Part shown: in pieces, positions 45,265 through 56,317 of the stretch | Layout of the letters: each line of letters opens with the position of its first letter | Numbering within the stretch: the first letter of the stretch is position 1 | Source of the DNA: Ixodes scapularis | Lineage: Eukaryota; Arthropoda; Arachnida; Ixodida; Ixodidae | Reading direction: 5' to 3' | DNA length: 64,000 bases | Assembly: GCF_016920785.2 (NCBI RefSeq) | Contig: NW_024609835.1 | Location: 175,746,798-175,810,797 of the forward strand | Notes under the pieces: generated by a model | What the model was told of the DNA's origin: nothing | Seen by the model: only the letters and a program-made list of their open reading frames with translations | Database searches by the model: none | Made by a program: the position numbers and the translations under genes

Positions 45265-46690
45265 TTTCAAAAAATCTGGCAACAGCGAAAATCCGCTGAA
45301 CGAGTCCAACAACATTGGGCGGCCGGCGCCATTGGGAAGGACTCCGTTGCGGCCGGCATAGCTGTTTTGACTGTAGCGTTCTTGTTGCGTCGATCCCTTC
45401 GCCTCTGTATGGCTGCAGGTAGCATTTTCCGATCACGGGTTGGGTAAACGACCTTTCCCAGCTCCCAGCCGTTAAAGATGATGAGATATATCGCTTCTTC
45501 AAGAGCCGATCGAACTCGGAACGACAATTCAACAGAAGTTACAACTTCCTCGTTCAGGGGTTCGTGGTCGCCGCATCTATAAAGGCCAACTACGCAAGAA
45601 AAAGGTAATTACTAAAATCTTTGTAGTTACGACATCAAACATGTGTTAGTATGCATCAGAAAACGATAGGAGCCGATTGTAATTTACGGGCTGTAGTTAG
45701 AAGTCGCCAGTACTCTCCGGATGTGCGACGAAACAGGCGCAGGGGTCCCGCTTCGCTGTCGCTCGGACAGTCGCGCGATGAAGCACACCGCATAAAAGCG
45801 ACGAGCGAGCGACCAAGGCGATGAGCGTCGTTTTCTAGAAATCCCAAACCAAGCGACGCGACAAGCGACAGTGAAACACTTTCGTCGCTCGTAGCCGACT
45901 TTCGTCGCTTGTGCCATCGCTCGACTCGTCGCTCGTCAAATCGTGTTTTTTACTTGGAATTAAGACTTAAAATTTCAATGCGCTAATTCAACCAGTAAAG
46001 GACGTATTCGACGCAAGTTCCCACTTGATACGTCGAGTCCCTTTTTCTTGAGGGGGATTTTAGAGTTGAAATGTAGAGCGGCAAATTTTGCAGTGAAGCA
46101 GAAGTTGCAAGCGCATGCATGTTGCGTTTCATAAAGCACGCGCTGCACAGATGTCTGCGCTACAGGCAGGTTAAAGCGTCAGGTCGTATGGCTTCATGCG
46201 TACCTAACATATAACTTACACGCGCAAGTTGGAAGCATACCTGAAGCTAGGCGCTCGCGAAGCTGTCACGTCGACAAGCGATACCACGAGCAACATTATA
46301 TTTGTATTTGACGCTTTGATTTCTTCAAACTAGCTGAAATTTGAAAACTCTACCTCCAAACGCAACAAAGTGAGATTAAAAACACCTGACTCAAACACCC
46401 AGGGAGCGTAACGTGGGAACGGTTCGTGTTCCGTTTTTGCACTTCAACAGGGAAACGTTTGCGCGGCTACGCCGCCGTCAACCGATAACGAGTATATTTA
46501 CGAATACGTACCTTAATGCCAGATACCCACTCTGCTTACAGAGGGGTACGCAGCAGTACGTTGGCAACGTGGGCAGGAATTGACTAGCGTCTACGGCCAA
46601 CGCAGAGTATGCAGCGGCGCGCACTATCCTGCAGCATGGCGGCTGCCACTAGTTGCTGTTGCGTACGACAGGTGGCGCTTTTTTCTCTGA
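45265..46690. mobile_element. Foreign insertion within gypsy pol
   Basis: The pol reading stops after the connection segment (APLYNLLKNNRP, about 46700) and resumes at FTWTPECE (about 45262). The 1.4 kb between does not match gypsy. It contains many GTCGCTCG/CGAGCGAC and AAGCGACG motifs in both orientations at 45720-45940. No clear TIR or target duplication was resolved, so the class is unknown. Confidence 0.7.
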
Positions 46691-47641
46691 TGGGTCTATT
46701 GTTCTTAAGAAGGTTGTAAAGTGGAGCAGCAATGGTCGCAAAGCCGCGAATAAAACGACGGAAGTACGACGACAGACCTAAAAAGCTTAGCAATTCCTTT
46801 GGGCGTTGTGGTCGAGGGAAGTCTGAAACCGCTTTTACTTTGTCGGGGTCAGGTCTGATACCGTGTTTGCTGATGACATGCCCTAAGATCTTAATTGTTT
46901 TTGCAGCAAACGTACATTTTTTAAGTATTAAGCTGGAGGTTGGCGGCAGACAAACAGGACAGGACCTGGGAAAGCCGTTCAAGGTGTTCCTCAAAGTTGG
47001 AAGAAAATATTATAATGTCATCTAAGTAACATAGGCATGTTTTCCATTTTAAGCCTCGAAGGAGGTTTCGATCATGCGTTCGAAAGTCTCTGGCGCGTTG
47101 CAGAGTCCGAAGGGCATGACGTTGAACTCATATAAGCCATCCGGTGTGACGAACGCAGTTTTTTCTTTGTCCTCTTCATTAACCGGGATCTGCCAATAAC
47201 CGGACCATAAATCAAGAGATGAAAAATATCAGCTCCCTGCAAGAAGTCCAGTGCGTCGTCAATTCATGGCGTAGGGTAAAGGTCTTTACGAGTGATTTTG
47301 TTCAGTTGGCAGTAATCGACACAAATGCGAATGCCGCCTTCCTTCTTTTTGACCAGGACTACCGGTGATGAGAATGAACTGTGTGAAGGACGAATTACAC
47401 CCTTTTTTAGCATATCAGTTACATGGTCCTCGATTATAGAACGTTCTGATGGGGAAACCCTGTACGGACGACGATGAAGAATAGGATAATCTTTTATGTG
47501 GATCCGATTCTCTGTCGTGCGGGTTTGACCAAGGGCAGATGATACGATGTCGAATATTTTTCTGTTCTGCTCTAGCAAAGATAGGAGTCGACGCTTTTTT
47601 GATTCGTCAAGATCTTGGCTAATTGTTGTATGCAGAGACAA
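46691..47641 (-). pseudogene. Gypsy reverse transcriptase (broken)
   Basis: From 47641 down: RIHIKDYPILHRRPYRVSP, then KKGVIRPSHSSFSSPVVLVK and RICVDYCQLNKIT (fingers), a damaged palm, the catalytic YLDD at 47028-47017, and the thumb/connection KIKILGHVISKHGI-like and FLGLSSYFRRFI blocks to 46700. A frame break lies near 47260 and another near 47000. Confidence 0.93.
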
Positions 47642-47858
47642 TGTTTTACAGTTCTGGGTGAGCGAAAATTTGGTTTGAGGGGCGGATATAGAACAGAGAA
47701 ATGGGTGAGTGTGGTGTCGCAGTCACGACAACTGTACCATGTGGAATGAGAACGGCCTCAGTACTACCACTAGAGACAGCTATGAGAGCTTTTCCATCGA
47801 TGAAACGGATAAGTGCGTGCGGTACAACTATGCCTCTCGCGAGAAATGTGTTCGATGG

Positions 47859-48317
47859 TTATACGACGGCATCAGTTGTGTAAGCGGTTGTCGATACGAG
47901 TGGTAATACGTGTGTTGTGAACGCAGAAATAACCGAGTCGGTTTCAACTGATATTTTCGCACTGTGATCAGTAACTGTATCGCACACGTCAAGAGTGGTC
48001 AAAAATAATTCCGGATGACTACAGTCAATTACTGCCGAGTTAAATGAGAGGAAGTCCCAGCCAAGGATAAGTGAGTGTGTACAATTCGGTAAAACAACAA
48101 ACTCTATGTGATGGCAGGTATCTTGTATTACAGCCCTCGCCGTGCACAGTGCGGAGGGATATATTAAATTGGTTTCCTCTCCTCGTAAACAAGTACCGTG
48201 AAAGGGAGTTCGGACTTTTCTTAAGGTTTTGCGGACATCTTCGCTTATAACTGAAATTGCGGCGCCGGTATCAACTAGAGCAAGAACATTTAAACCTTCT
48301 ACACAAAAGTCAATCAA
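47859..48317 (-). pseudogene. Gypsy aspartic protease region
   Basis: Open frame of 152 codons with LALVDTGAAISVIS (the catalytic Asp of DTGA) near its start and LILGWDFL (the second conserved ILG-type strand) about 70 residues later, the layout of retropepsins. It lies between gag and reverse transcriptase, as expected. Confidence 0.9.
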
Positions 48318-48490
48318 ATTGGATGGGATTGGAGGAGTTGTCTGGTTCCGCTGGTTCGCAGTTCTCCCCCCAAGAACTGCGTTTTTTTAGTTTTCCGCTG
48401 TGTGTTTAGGGTAGGTTTGGGTAGATGGAATCATCGGAGACCCAGAGCGTGAAAGTGGGGAGGGGGAACGACGCCTGCTACGTTTGGTTT

Positions 48491-49486
48491 TCAAATCTTG
48501 ACCTGTGAGTGGAAATACTTCCTTGGCGGCCGGAGTTGTTTCGACCTAGATTGAAGGTTCCTTGATCTCGGCAAAAGTGAGGATGATGAGTTGTCGTACC
48601 TGTCGTCATCTCTACGTTTCCTGCAGTAGCGGGCAATGTGACCCCTAATGCCGCAGTAATAACATACTGGGCGGTTGGGTGGTCTCCAAGATTTGTACGT
48701 CGGGGTGAGGGTGGCTGGAGTAAATGCAGCCAAGGAAGGTGGGGTGTGGAGTTGTTGTAGCGAAGTCACTTGAGGGGAAGGCACCCTAGCGGCAATCTCG
48801 GCGTAGGTTGGTGGTGCGGGCGTGGGGAGGGGAAGAGTTGCAGGAGGTAGAGCGCCGCGGTGTGTTTCGTTGAACATCTGCCAGAGCTCTTCTCGAACGA
48901 TGTCTCTAATGAGGGTGGGGAGTTCAGAATTTGTCGCTTTTCTCCGGGATTCTGAGCTGGGCAAGAGACTTTGATGGTCCGCATTTCATCGAGGTGTTGG
49001 CAAACAGATATGATGTCAGCTATCGATCCGGGCTTTCGGACCAGAAAAACATTGAAGGCCGGCTCCGCAATTCCCTTCAGGAGGTTACGTACGCGCTCAC
49101 TCTCTTGCATTTCGCAGTTGACGCGACGGCAGAGCGCGAGGACGTCTTCAATGTAGGAGGTGTACGTCTTTTCTCCTTGGCGTCGAGTCTCGAGTTTCTT
49201 TTTCGCGTCTCTTTGCGGCTAGTTGGAGTGCCGAATATGTTTTTCAGCTTCGTGTGGCAGTAACGACCACGTTAGCGAGTTTAGTGGGATTGTCCCATCT
49301 GTTGTAGACACTCACGCGATCGTAACTGTCGAGCCAGTCCTCAGCATCTTCGTCACGAATACCAGCAAAAACCTCAGGGTCTCTTTGGCGGCTGCGAATC
49401 GTCCAACCAGGAGTGGTAGGGGTTGATTGCGATTGCTGTTCAGTCATCGTGGTGGCTGTGGACGTCGTCGCAGATGGTTGAGACAT
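48491..49486 (-). pseudogene. Gypsy gag (frameshifted)
   Basis: The first plausible Met is at 49486 (MSQPSATTSTATTM). Blocks in order are DEDAEDWLDSYDRVS and YNRWDNPTKLANVV (capsid-like), RVRNLLKGIAEPAF, and the zinc knuckle CYYCGIRGHIARYC (CX2CX4HX4C) at about 48660. Frame changes near 49244 and 48960 break it. Confidence 0.9.
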
Positions 49487-49597
49487 CGAGGGGGTTTGAG
49501 CAGCCGTCGCCGTGATGGTAGCCAGCGTGCGGTTTCGGAGCTCCAGGGTTTTAAGCGGAAGCTCGAAGGTAAGGTTCTTTTGGTACGGGGTGTAAAG

Positions 49598-49612
49598 GCT
49601 CACCTCCACCAC
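49598..49612 (-). other. Candidate primer-binding site
   Basis: Just inside the 5' LTR the minus strand reads TGGTGGAGGTGAG, beginning with the TGG expected to pair with a tRNA CCA end. The tRNA is not identified. Confidence 0.35.
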
Positions 49613-49614
49613 GT

Positions 49615-49786
49615 TGTGAGACAGAGACAGGTCGGTCAGATGACGTTTTTTTTATCAGAGTCTGATAGCTATGGAACGTTTCAAAAAAGGTGCCACTAAT
49701 CAGCCGACGATGCCGATTGGCCCACACACAGCCAACAGTGACGATGACGATGTCCGTGGGCAGTGCTACGCATAAGCACCCTCACA
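49615..49786 (-). repeat. 5' LTR of the gypsy element
   Basis: 172 bp, TGTGAGACAGAGACAGG to CCCTCACA in plus orientation. Small indels and substitutions relative to 43241-43415. Confidence 0.95.
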
Positions 49787-49789
49787 ATA

Positions 49790-50170
49790 TATATATAACG
49801 GGCATGGTGGCGGTAGGCCGAAGGCGTGGGTATATAACTGAGAAGGAAAAAACTCTCAGCGAAAACAGCAAAAACGGACGATTTATTCTTCAACGTTTCG
49901 GCCGGAGTCCGCTATTACTCCTTTTTAGGTGAACTTTTCCAACAGAAAAAGCTATAGATAGGGCCCCATCAAGCCAATCAGAGTGCGCTGGAGCGAAGCA
50001 CGCACGTGTCAACGTTTACCATCAGCGTGCCTTCCTTCTAGAAGAAGTGTCCCGCGCTTCCCATCAACACACTATTTGGCTTACAGAGGCGGTAGCCTTT
50101 GGCCTTTAGCAAAGTATGGCGAAACGGAGTATAGCTACGTCTAAGAGGCATCGAATCAACTTCGTTTCAG
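49790..50170. other. No gene recognised
   Basis: Contains a GCGAAACGGAGTATAG motif near 50121-50136, identical to one end of the CTATACTC MITEs; its partner end was not found. Confidence 0.4.
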
Positions 50171-51995
50171 CTCAAAGGGACCATGAAACGGTTCTGAAGT
50201 CGAATTTCATCCACCACACGTCGTAAAAGGTGTAAAAAAAAACACCACAAAAACGCAAAAATAGGGAGCCAAAAAAGATTCTTCGCTATATAACTTTGAA
50301 AAGAAAACCGGACTTTTTTGCGCCTTCTTTCCTTCGAAAGTTCTCTGCCTTTTCACTGCGATGCATCCGCGGAACCGCAAAACGTCAGCCGAATCCACGT
50401 CGCCTATTGGGTAAGAGCCTACCTCACCAGCGCCGCGATCGTAAACAATAAATAGCTGGCGAATGTTTCCAAAAAGTTTTGTTAAATAATATTCAGATTC
50501 ACATTTTGTAGAATAATTAGAGATGTGACGAAAATTGCCAAATTTAATAATGCTGAGAGCCAAGCGCCACCTATCGTGTGGTGAACGAAGCAACTACAGT
50601 AGGGCCGACGGCGTAGTTCAGTTACTTGGCCGCGACGACCAACGAACGTTTATATTTCTACGTGTTCGTCTCGCGTACCGACTTCAAGCAGCAAGAAAAA
50701 AGTACTTAAAACAGACGACGACGAACAAGAACGCTAGACCCACAAACACCCGAGAAAAGCTACAACGGCGACGAATCTACCGACGCCGACCAAGCGAGCT
50801 CGGCAGATAGGCCTAGCAGGCACTCCGACTCGGCCCAGCGTTGCTTCAACGGTACTTGGCTAAGACCGTCTGCCCACGAGCGGCTGGCGTGCTGAATGGA
50901 ATATTCCCGCGCGACCCTTGTGGACCTTTCTCGTATTATAGTTTGATCGCTGACCTCAATTTTAGATTATACGAGGTGAGGTCAATCTCTTCCCCTTGTT
51001 TTCCGAGGCAATGTTGACGAACACTGTCGTCGAAAAGGGACTCTCGTCGATTCTATCTTGTTTTGTGTGATATAGAGCTCAAATAAACGCCGTATGGATT
51101 ACCTTCGTATCACGGTATGTACACTCTGCTATTAGTATGCAATTTTTATTCTGACACGACTGCACGTCACTGTCCAGCTATAACAGTTCGTCAGAGCTAC
51201 GTGCAATGCCGGTCCAACCTTCCTTTGCCGAGTGTCAAGTCAGAATCAAGTTGCAATCGTAAAAGATCGGTCCCGAGGCGCTTACCAACAGCGCGAATGC
51301 AGCACTTCCATCAAACGCGCGCGTCCGCTCCGAGTGTGAGCAGGTATTTACGTGGCGCTTGCTGACACTGTCGTAGTTCAAACGTATCTTTTTTTAACGT
51401 CGGCTCGCTCCTGCATCTCCGAGGCCGCGAAAAACGCCGCGGCAATTTGTTTTTATCTACGTCGCTTTGCAAACGACTAACACGGGCCGCCTTTTAGCAA
51501 CAGTAACAGTAGGGCTGGCTTCTGGAGTCTTCACCAGAAGACTCGCCGCACTTCCCAACAGGCATGCCAGTGTATAGGACTAGTCCCATGCTGTTGCTGT
51601 AGCGCAACATATATAATTGGATTCCGCTCATCTGCGATGTGTCAACGGCTTTCGCGGCGATGAGAAGCGCCGATTCAGAAAATGCGTCGGTGTCATCAGC
51701 GCAGTAGAACCTACCGGCGCACCCCCAACTCGCCGCCGCTAACGCTCCCATTTTCCTACTACCGAGAGAACTTCCGGTTCCTGTCCCAGAGTACGTCACG
51801 ACCGTCAAATTTACGCCGCAACTTGTTTTCAGGTCAGTTGGAGAGAAAGAAAAAGTCGACATTTATAAATTTTTTGTGTAGAAGTTAATAGACCGAGACG
51901 AAAACGGATGCCTGTTCGGCATTCAGTGAACGTTGAAGGTTTAACGTAAACGTTATCTGGCAAAAGGAAAAAGGTAATTTCATGGTCCCTTCAAG
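50171..51995. mobile_element. 1.8-kb element with TIR CTNAAGGGACCATGAAA
   Basis: CTCAAAGGGACCATGAAAC at 50171 is inverted as TTTCATGGTCCCTTCAAG ending at 51995. The interior contains a minus-strand frame of 122 codons (51862-51494, with GCAGRFYCADDTDAF) and a CAAATAAACGCC sequence near 51080, neither identified. Could be a non-autonomous DNA element carrying captured sequence. Confidence 0.6.
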
Positions 51996-52004
51996 TCTAG
52001 AGGC

Positions 52005-52140
52005 AGCAGACGTTACGAGCTGATAGGACCAATAAAACTATGTCAAAAGAGCACCATCATGATGTTCCTCACGTTTCTGTACGCGTTCTATTCTCACTTA
52101 ACCAATCATAAACAGAAAAAAGCCCAGTGACTTGAGAAGG
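52005..52140 (+). repeat. Dispersed repeat (partner 26327-26467)
   Basis: Shares TACGAGCTGA, TGTACGCGTTCT and CCAATCATAAACAG with the intronic repeat of WAP-like copy 1. Confidence 0.55.
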
Positions 52141-52269
52141 AAGTGCCAGTTACAGCTCATCTCAATGTTTAGACGTGCCAAGTGGCAGTTCGCTGAGCCT
52201 ATGCATAGCATAAAATGCTGCCTTATAAATGAATAAAGCGCGTCGTCAGGCAGAGGAAATCTGCCTCTT

Positions 52270-52765
52270 GCCTTGCTATCCCCGCTAAAATTTAGCGGGA
52301 AATCGATTTGGTGTAGAGGTCACATGACGTCAATTTTTCCGCAAAATCTAGCGGGGATCCTGAATTTGTCCGCTAAATCTAGCGGAGAAAGTGAATTTGT
52401 TGATGGAAGACGTGACACAACAACGCATAAAGTTGGGCGAGTTGGTTCGACATCATGAAACGTGGACCGCGTGAAAATAAACGGGGGACGAGTAGAAGAG
52501 GAAGGGGGAAGAACGCTGTCTGTCGTTACCTCTTCTACCCGCCCCTCGTTTATTTTCGCGCTGTTCCCGTTCCATGGCGACGAGACACCAAGTCATGTGA
52601 CGTCATTTTCCCCGCTAAATTTAGCGGGAAAATTGAATTGGAGGAGGGGAGGAGGAGAGCGTACGCAGGAGGAGCATACCTCTCCTCCGTACCCTCCCTT
52701 CCTCCTCCTCAAGAGCTACGCTCTAATTTTTCATTAAAAAAATTTGTAAACGTCTTTAATTTTTT
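52270..52765 (-). mobile_element. Tandem-repeat-core element, copy 3 (reverse, one end lost)
   Basis: The right side reads CTCCTCCTCAAGAGC and ACGCTCTAAT, then TTTGTAAACGTCTTT, the reverse complement of the family's left end. The core has four CCGCTAAATTTAGCGG-type palindromes (52279, 52338, 52370, 52612), as in copy 2. A foldback (GTGAAAATAAACGGGGGACG / CTCGTTTATTTTCGCGC) lies at 52468-52562. The opposite end is missing. Confidence 0.65.
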
Positions 52766-53035
52766 GATCAAACAAACAAACAAACAAACCAGAAAATAAA
52801 TTGATGCAAAAATATGCAGTGGCAGTAACACAAAACTGTTTTGCTGCTGCAACTGGCGCCTTTTCCAAACATTTTACGAATATGATAGTTTTTCAAGCGA
52901 ATGAAGACGTGCGAAAATTATACCGGTTTACAAAAGCGGAAGTGCTTCAGACGTCAGTAATTGTCGCTGCGTTTCAATCCCTAGCAATTGCTCTAAGGTA
53001 CTTGAACCATATAATATCTGAAAGCATAATGTCTT

Positions 53036-53920
53036 TTAGACTTCGCGAGAGCATTTGATGAAGTAGCACACTCAAAACTGATACTTAAAAAGAAACTCAA
53101 TTTTTAAAATTCGTATCGTCACGCAATGAGTTTCGTTTTACCTTTCCTTTCGCGAACAGTATGTGAAAGTTGGATTGATTGAATCTGGCCCTTCACAAGT
53201 TGCTTTAGGCCAAGCGTACCCCAAAGAAGTGTCTTAAATCCCCCCCCCCCCCCCCTCTTTTGTTTTTGACTGTTAAGTATGATTTGCCCAGCGTCGTTTC
53301 AGTACCAATCAATCTATTCGCTGACGATTATATTGTATACGTAAAAAAAAAAAAAAAACATGGCAAAAAGGGGTTTGCTCCAAAAATGGGTATGTATGTG
53401 AGCAAATAGGGAACATTTCAATTTAATTATAGCAAAGGCGGTAGCCTGCTTGGCATGACCAAGGAATATAGATACTTAGGTTTCACATTTACACCTGACC
53501 TACGGTGCAATACCCACATTGATGTTTAAAAAAAAAGCTGGTAAAAGATTGTGGTGCTTGAGGCGAATATTAGCTAGTTCAACACCCGAAATAAAAATAC
53601 TTGCTTATAAAATTGTATTTAGACCTAGTATTGAATACGCCGAAATCGTAACGGACCCCATAACAAATTGTTCTAAACTTCAGAAAATCCAGCGGCGAGC
53701 CTCCCGTTTCATTTTTAATAAATATCGCCGCATTGACTCTACTGTACTAAACCATGTGAACTTGTCTACCTTCCATCACCTGAATCTTTAACCAAGCTTG
53801 ATAGGTTAAAATTTATTTTCAAGCTGATTCATAATCACGTTAAAATTAATAAATCCTTCTGCTTCGAAATCCGCACAATCGAATTCTCAAGGCTTTGCCC
53901 CCCCCATATCATGTACATTC
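53036..53920 (+). pseudogene. LINE reverse transcriptase remnant
   Basis: The plus strand reads LDFARAFDEVAHSKLI at about 53037 (the palm start), then FADDYIVY at 53317-53340, followed by KEYRYLGFTFTPDLR at about 53461. KIKILAYKIVFRPSIEYAE and LQKIQRRASRFIFNKY lie at 53590-53730. C-runs and A-runs (53239-53254, 53343-53359) and many frame changes show heavy decay. It belongs to the non-LTR reverse transcriptase family. Confidence 0.88.
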
Positions 53921-53929
53921 CAAACCTAT

Positions 53930-54345
53930 CTGTTTGCAATGACTGTTTTAAATTATGTTTCTTCGCTAGAGCAATCAAATAGTGAAATGCTTTACCCGAT
54001 AAAGCTGGGTCATGTACAGCTGTTAGTGGACTTCCAAATGCATCGAAAATACTTTTCAACGCCTACTTCATATCACGAGTCGGCAGTGACATTTTCTTTT
54101 TCAGTCTTTAAAAACTAAAATATGTTAGTTCTTTTTTCTTATTTCTTTCGTGATATTATTTTGTTTCTTAATTTATGCTTTCATTAATTATGGAATGATG
54201 TTGGCTATTTTATTAGGACACTGTTTAATGTTTACCTTTATTTATGCTAAAATGTATGTTTTTTTTTTTTCGTTGTGATTCCTATCCTTGAAATCGTCCT
54301 CACTGGCTAACAATATTATATATAAAAAAGTTTGCACTCGAGTTA
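53930..54345. other. No gene recognised
   Basis: AT-rich DNA between the LINE and the duplicated WAP-like block. Confidence 0.4.
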
Positions 54346-54465
54346 AATTGCGGTTATTTCTTTTTTCTTTTATAAGTGCAAGTCACTAGACACAACAAAC
54401 AGACGCGTGCAAAGGCAACGCAATAGTGCATCGATCTCAGAAGCGGGTTCGTGTTCGCTGGGCAG

Positions 54466-54558
54466 CACGTGTTCTTACTGATCGCCGTCTTTGACCCAAT
54501 AGTAGGGGACCAGCCGGTCGCGCCGCGGAGCGGCTTCTATGAGCATTCCGCATAAAAG
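54466..54558 (+). promoter_or_regulatory. Promoter of WAP-like copy 2
   Basis: CACGTG at 54466-54471 (in GGCAGCACGTG), CCAAT at 54496-54500 and TATA-like CATAAAAG at 54551-54558, about 54 bp before the ATG. All three match copy 1 in order and spacing style. Confidence 0.6.
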
Positions 54559-54611
54559 GACTACGAGTCGACATTAGGGTGTTCGCTCTGTCTCGACTGC
54601 GCTGCTTAAGC

Positions 54612-55276
54612 ATGAAGTACTCTCTGCGGATCCTTGCTCTAGCAGCTCTCCTGGTACAGTTGTGCACTCGGGCGGAAGCGGAATGCCCGAGCATGGAGGC
54701 TGTTTCCAGTGACTGCCCCTTCACGACCTTCCCGACTTTAACGACCTGTACGCCCAGTGAGTGCGCCGACCAAGGGAAGGAATGCTGCCCTAAACCCTGC
54801 GGTGGATCCTGGTGTGTGGATGGTAAGAAACACAAGAGCGTGACACAGCAAAACGGCAGTTTATACCGCTACGGGAATCCCGCTTCAAAATTTCATGCGT
54901 GCGGTATTGCTACTGCCCTTTAGGGGTTCCCTGAAGCGGTGAACCGTGCACTATTCTATAAGCTCGCAGCTTATAGAATAGTGCACTTATAGAATAGTGG
55001 GAATAGTCCGTGACTGGGATGATCTGTATTAACTTTGGTGTTGCTGCATATTCATGAAACGTCTGACGTTGTTCTTGTTTCTTCGCAGGTGTTGACGATC
55101 ATTTCCTTCAATCTGCTCCGGTGTGTCCCTCTCCTGTCCTGCCTGAGGGCGGATGCAAGGACAACACTGGAAGCATCACGTGCTCTAACGTCCGGTGCCC
55201 CGGTGTCCCTTGCTGCACGGATGCATGCGGGAAACCGTACTGCCTGAATCCACCCGGTTGGACCGTCTCCATCTAG
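54612..55276 (+). CDS. Secreted two-domain WAP-like cysteine-rich peptide, copy 2 (two exons)
   Basis: Exon 1 is 54612-54822 (donor GTAAGA) and exon 2 is 55089-55276 (acceptor CGCAG), joined in phase 1 through a Gly codon. The predicted protein is 132 residues without internal stops. Its signal peptide (MKYSLRILALAALLVQL..EA) ends near residue 24. Domain 1 has eight cysteines, ending CTPSECADQGKECC then CGGSWC, with a six-residue insertion (PTLTTC region) compared with copy 1. Domain 2 ends CSNVRCPGVPCC then CGKPYC. Each exon encodes one WAP-like four-disulfide module. A role as a secreted protease inhibitor or antimicrobial peptide is family-level inference. The intron is only 266 bp. It pairs with the minus-strand paralogue at 25915-27875; the shared flanks extend from about 54350 to 55720. 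Confidence 0.87.
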
Positions 55277-55319
55277 AACTTGCAAAAGGCTAGTCAGCTT
55301 CCGCTTGTCTTTTCTTCGC

Positions 55320-55545
55320 TTCTAACAATAGACCGATCTCGAGAAGTGTTCGGCGGATGCGTGACACCGGCATAACTTTAGTTCTCGGGAGGCAGCCGGT
55401 CGTGTACGCAAGGGCTCGTGCCTTCTCGTGCTTTACACGCGCAGAGCTCCAGCGAGGTTATCGCACGTGCAAAAAGACTAATGTTCCCTCGATGCATTGC
55501 GGCAGCGGTGGCGTAGTTAAACTGGCTGGTGAGATCAGTCTATTT
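55320..55545. other. Extra segment in the 3' flank of copy 2
   Basis: The flanks on either side (CTTGCAAAAGGCTAGTCAGC before, CCGCCTAGCGACGGCCGTT after) are adjacent in copy 1. About 225 bp is therefore present only here, either inserted or lost from copy 1. No TIR recognised. Confidence 0.5.
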
Positions 55546-55974
55546 GAGTCCGCCTAGCGACGGCCGTTCAATTCTCCCGTTGTTTAGCACTGCCTCCTCA
55601 AATTCCCACTGATGCATTAGCTTCTACAACAATCGCTAGTCTGAATGCAGGGATGCGGCTATGGAGCGGTTGTATTATGGTGCTAGACATTATTAGTCTT
55701 TCTGATATAAAGTGTAGTTAGTTACTAAGCTTTGCGATCGCTGGAGGAAGAAAAAAGAGCGATTAGGGACAATGCATCGGTGCATATGAAAGCGTTTTGT
55801 CCCAATGTTAAAATTGCCCGATTTGTCATATCCAGTTAATCGCGAAACCTCGACTGCAGCTTTGATCTTCCTTTGGCGATATTGCTGTTTCGGCACATCT
55901 TACTGCAGCTGTTTCCATTGCCCTACGTATTAACCATGAATGCTGCTTCTACATCCAGATATACAGCTCATTGA

Positions 55975-56228
55975 AATAAATATAGCTTATCTTTCTATCT
56001 TCCGAGCAGTGTCTGCAGTCCCGGTTTTGTTAATTGTATTCGCGTTCTTGGTGCAGGCGTTGTCGCAGGAAGGGCCCAAAGGACAGACGTGGTTCCAGCG
56101 TGTCCCCCCACGTGAAAAGCTCCGATGCACAGCCACCAGAAAACCACGACGACGTCTGCCACGAGTCTTGCGGCAGTCTTGTTATCTGTGATAGATTATT
56201 ACACAATAATGTACCTCTTCAAGTCTAA
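55975..56228 (+). pseudogene. Frameshifted remnant of a small secreted peptide gene
   Basis: A signal-peptide-like stretch VPVLLIVFAFLVQALSQ (about 56021-56071) runs into a CCCCCC tract at 56103-56108. The frame is then lost, but the next frame continues to ENHDDVCHESCGSLVICDR and a stop at 56226-56228, followed by AATAAA at 56228. A one-base slip in the C-run would explain the break (real or assembly error). The start exon is unknown; a TTCCGAGCAG acceptor precedes it. The C-terminal cysteine pattern is too short to name a family. Confidence 0.35.
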
Positions 56229-56317
56229 ATAAAAATAAGTTCGTCAAAGGAATGTATGCGAAAGCAACAGAAAATTCGATTGCTTCATCACAATCCTTGA
56301 ATTTTTTTCTTTTGCAG

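Larger units (their letters stand above)
43241..49786 (-). mobile_element. Ty3/gypsy LTR retrotransposon (decayed, minus strand)
   Basis: About 6.5 kb bounded by near-identical LTRs (43241-43415 and 49615-49786). The order on the minus strand is gag, protease, reverse transcriptase, RNase H, integrase, which is the Ty3/gypsy order. No envelope gene is seen. Frameshifts and stops occur in most domains, and about 1.4 kb of unrelated DNA (45265-46690) splits pol, so it cannot be autonomous. The LTRs differ by roughly one base in ten plus small indels, so the insertion is not recent. Confidence 0.95.
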
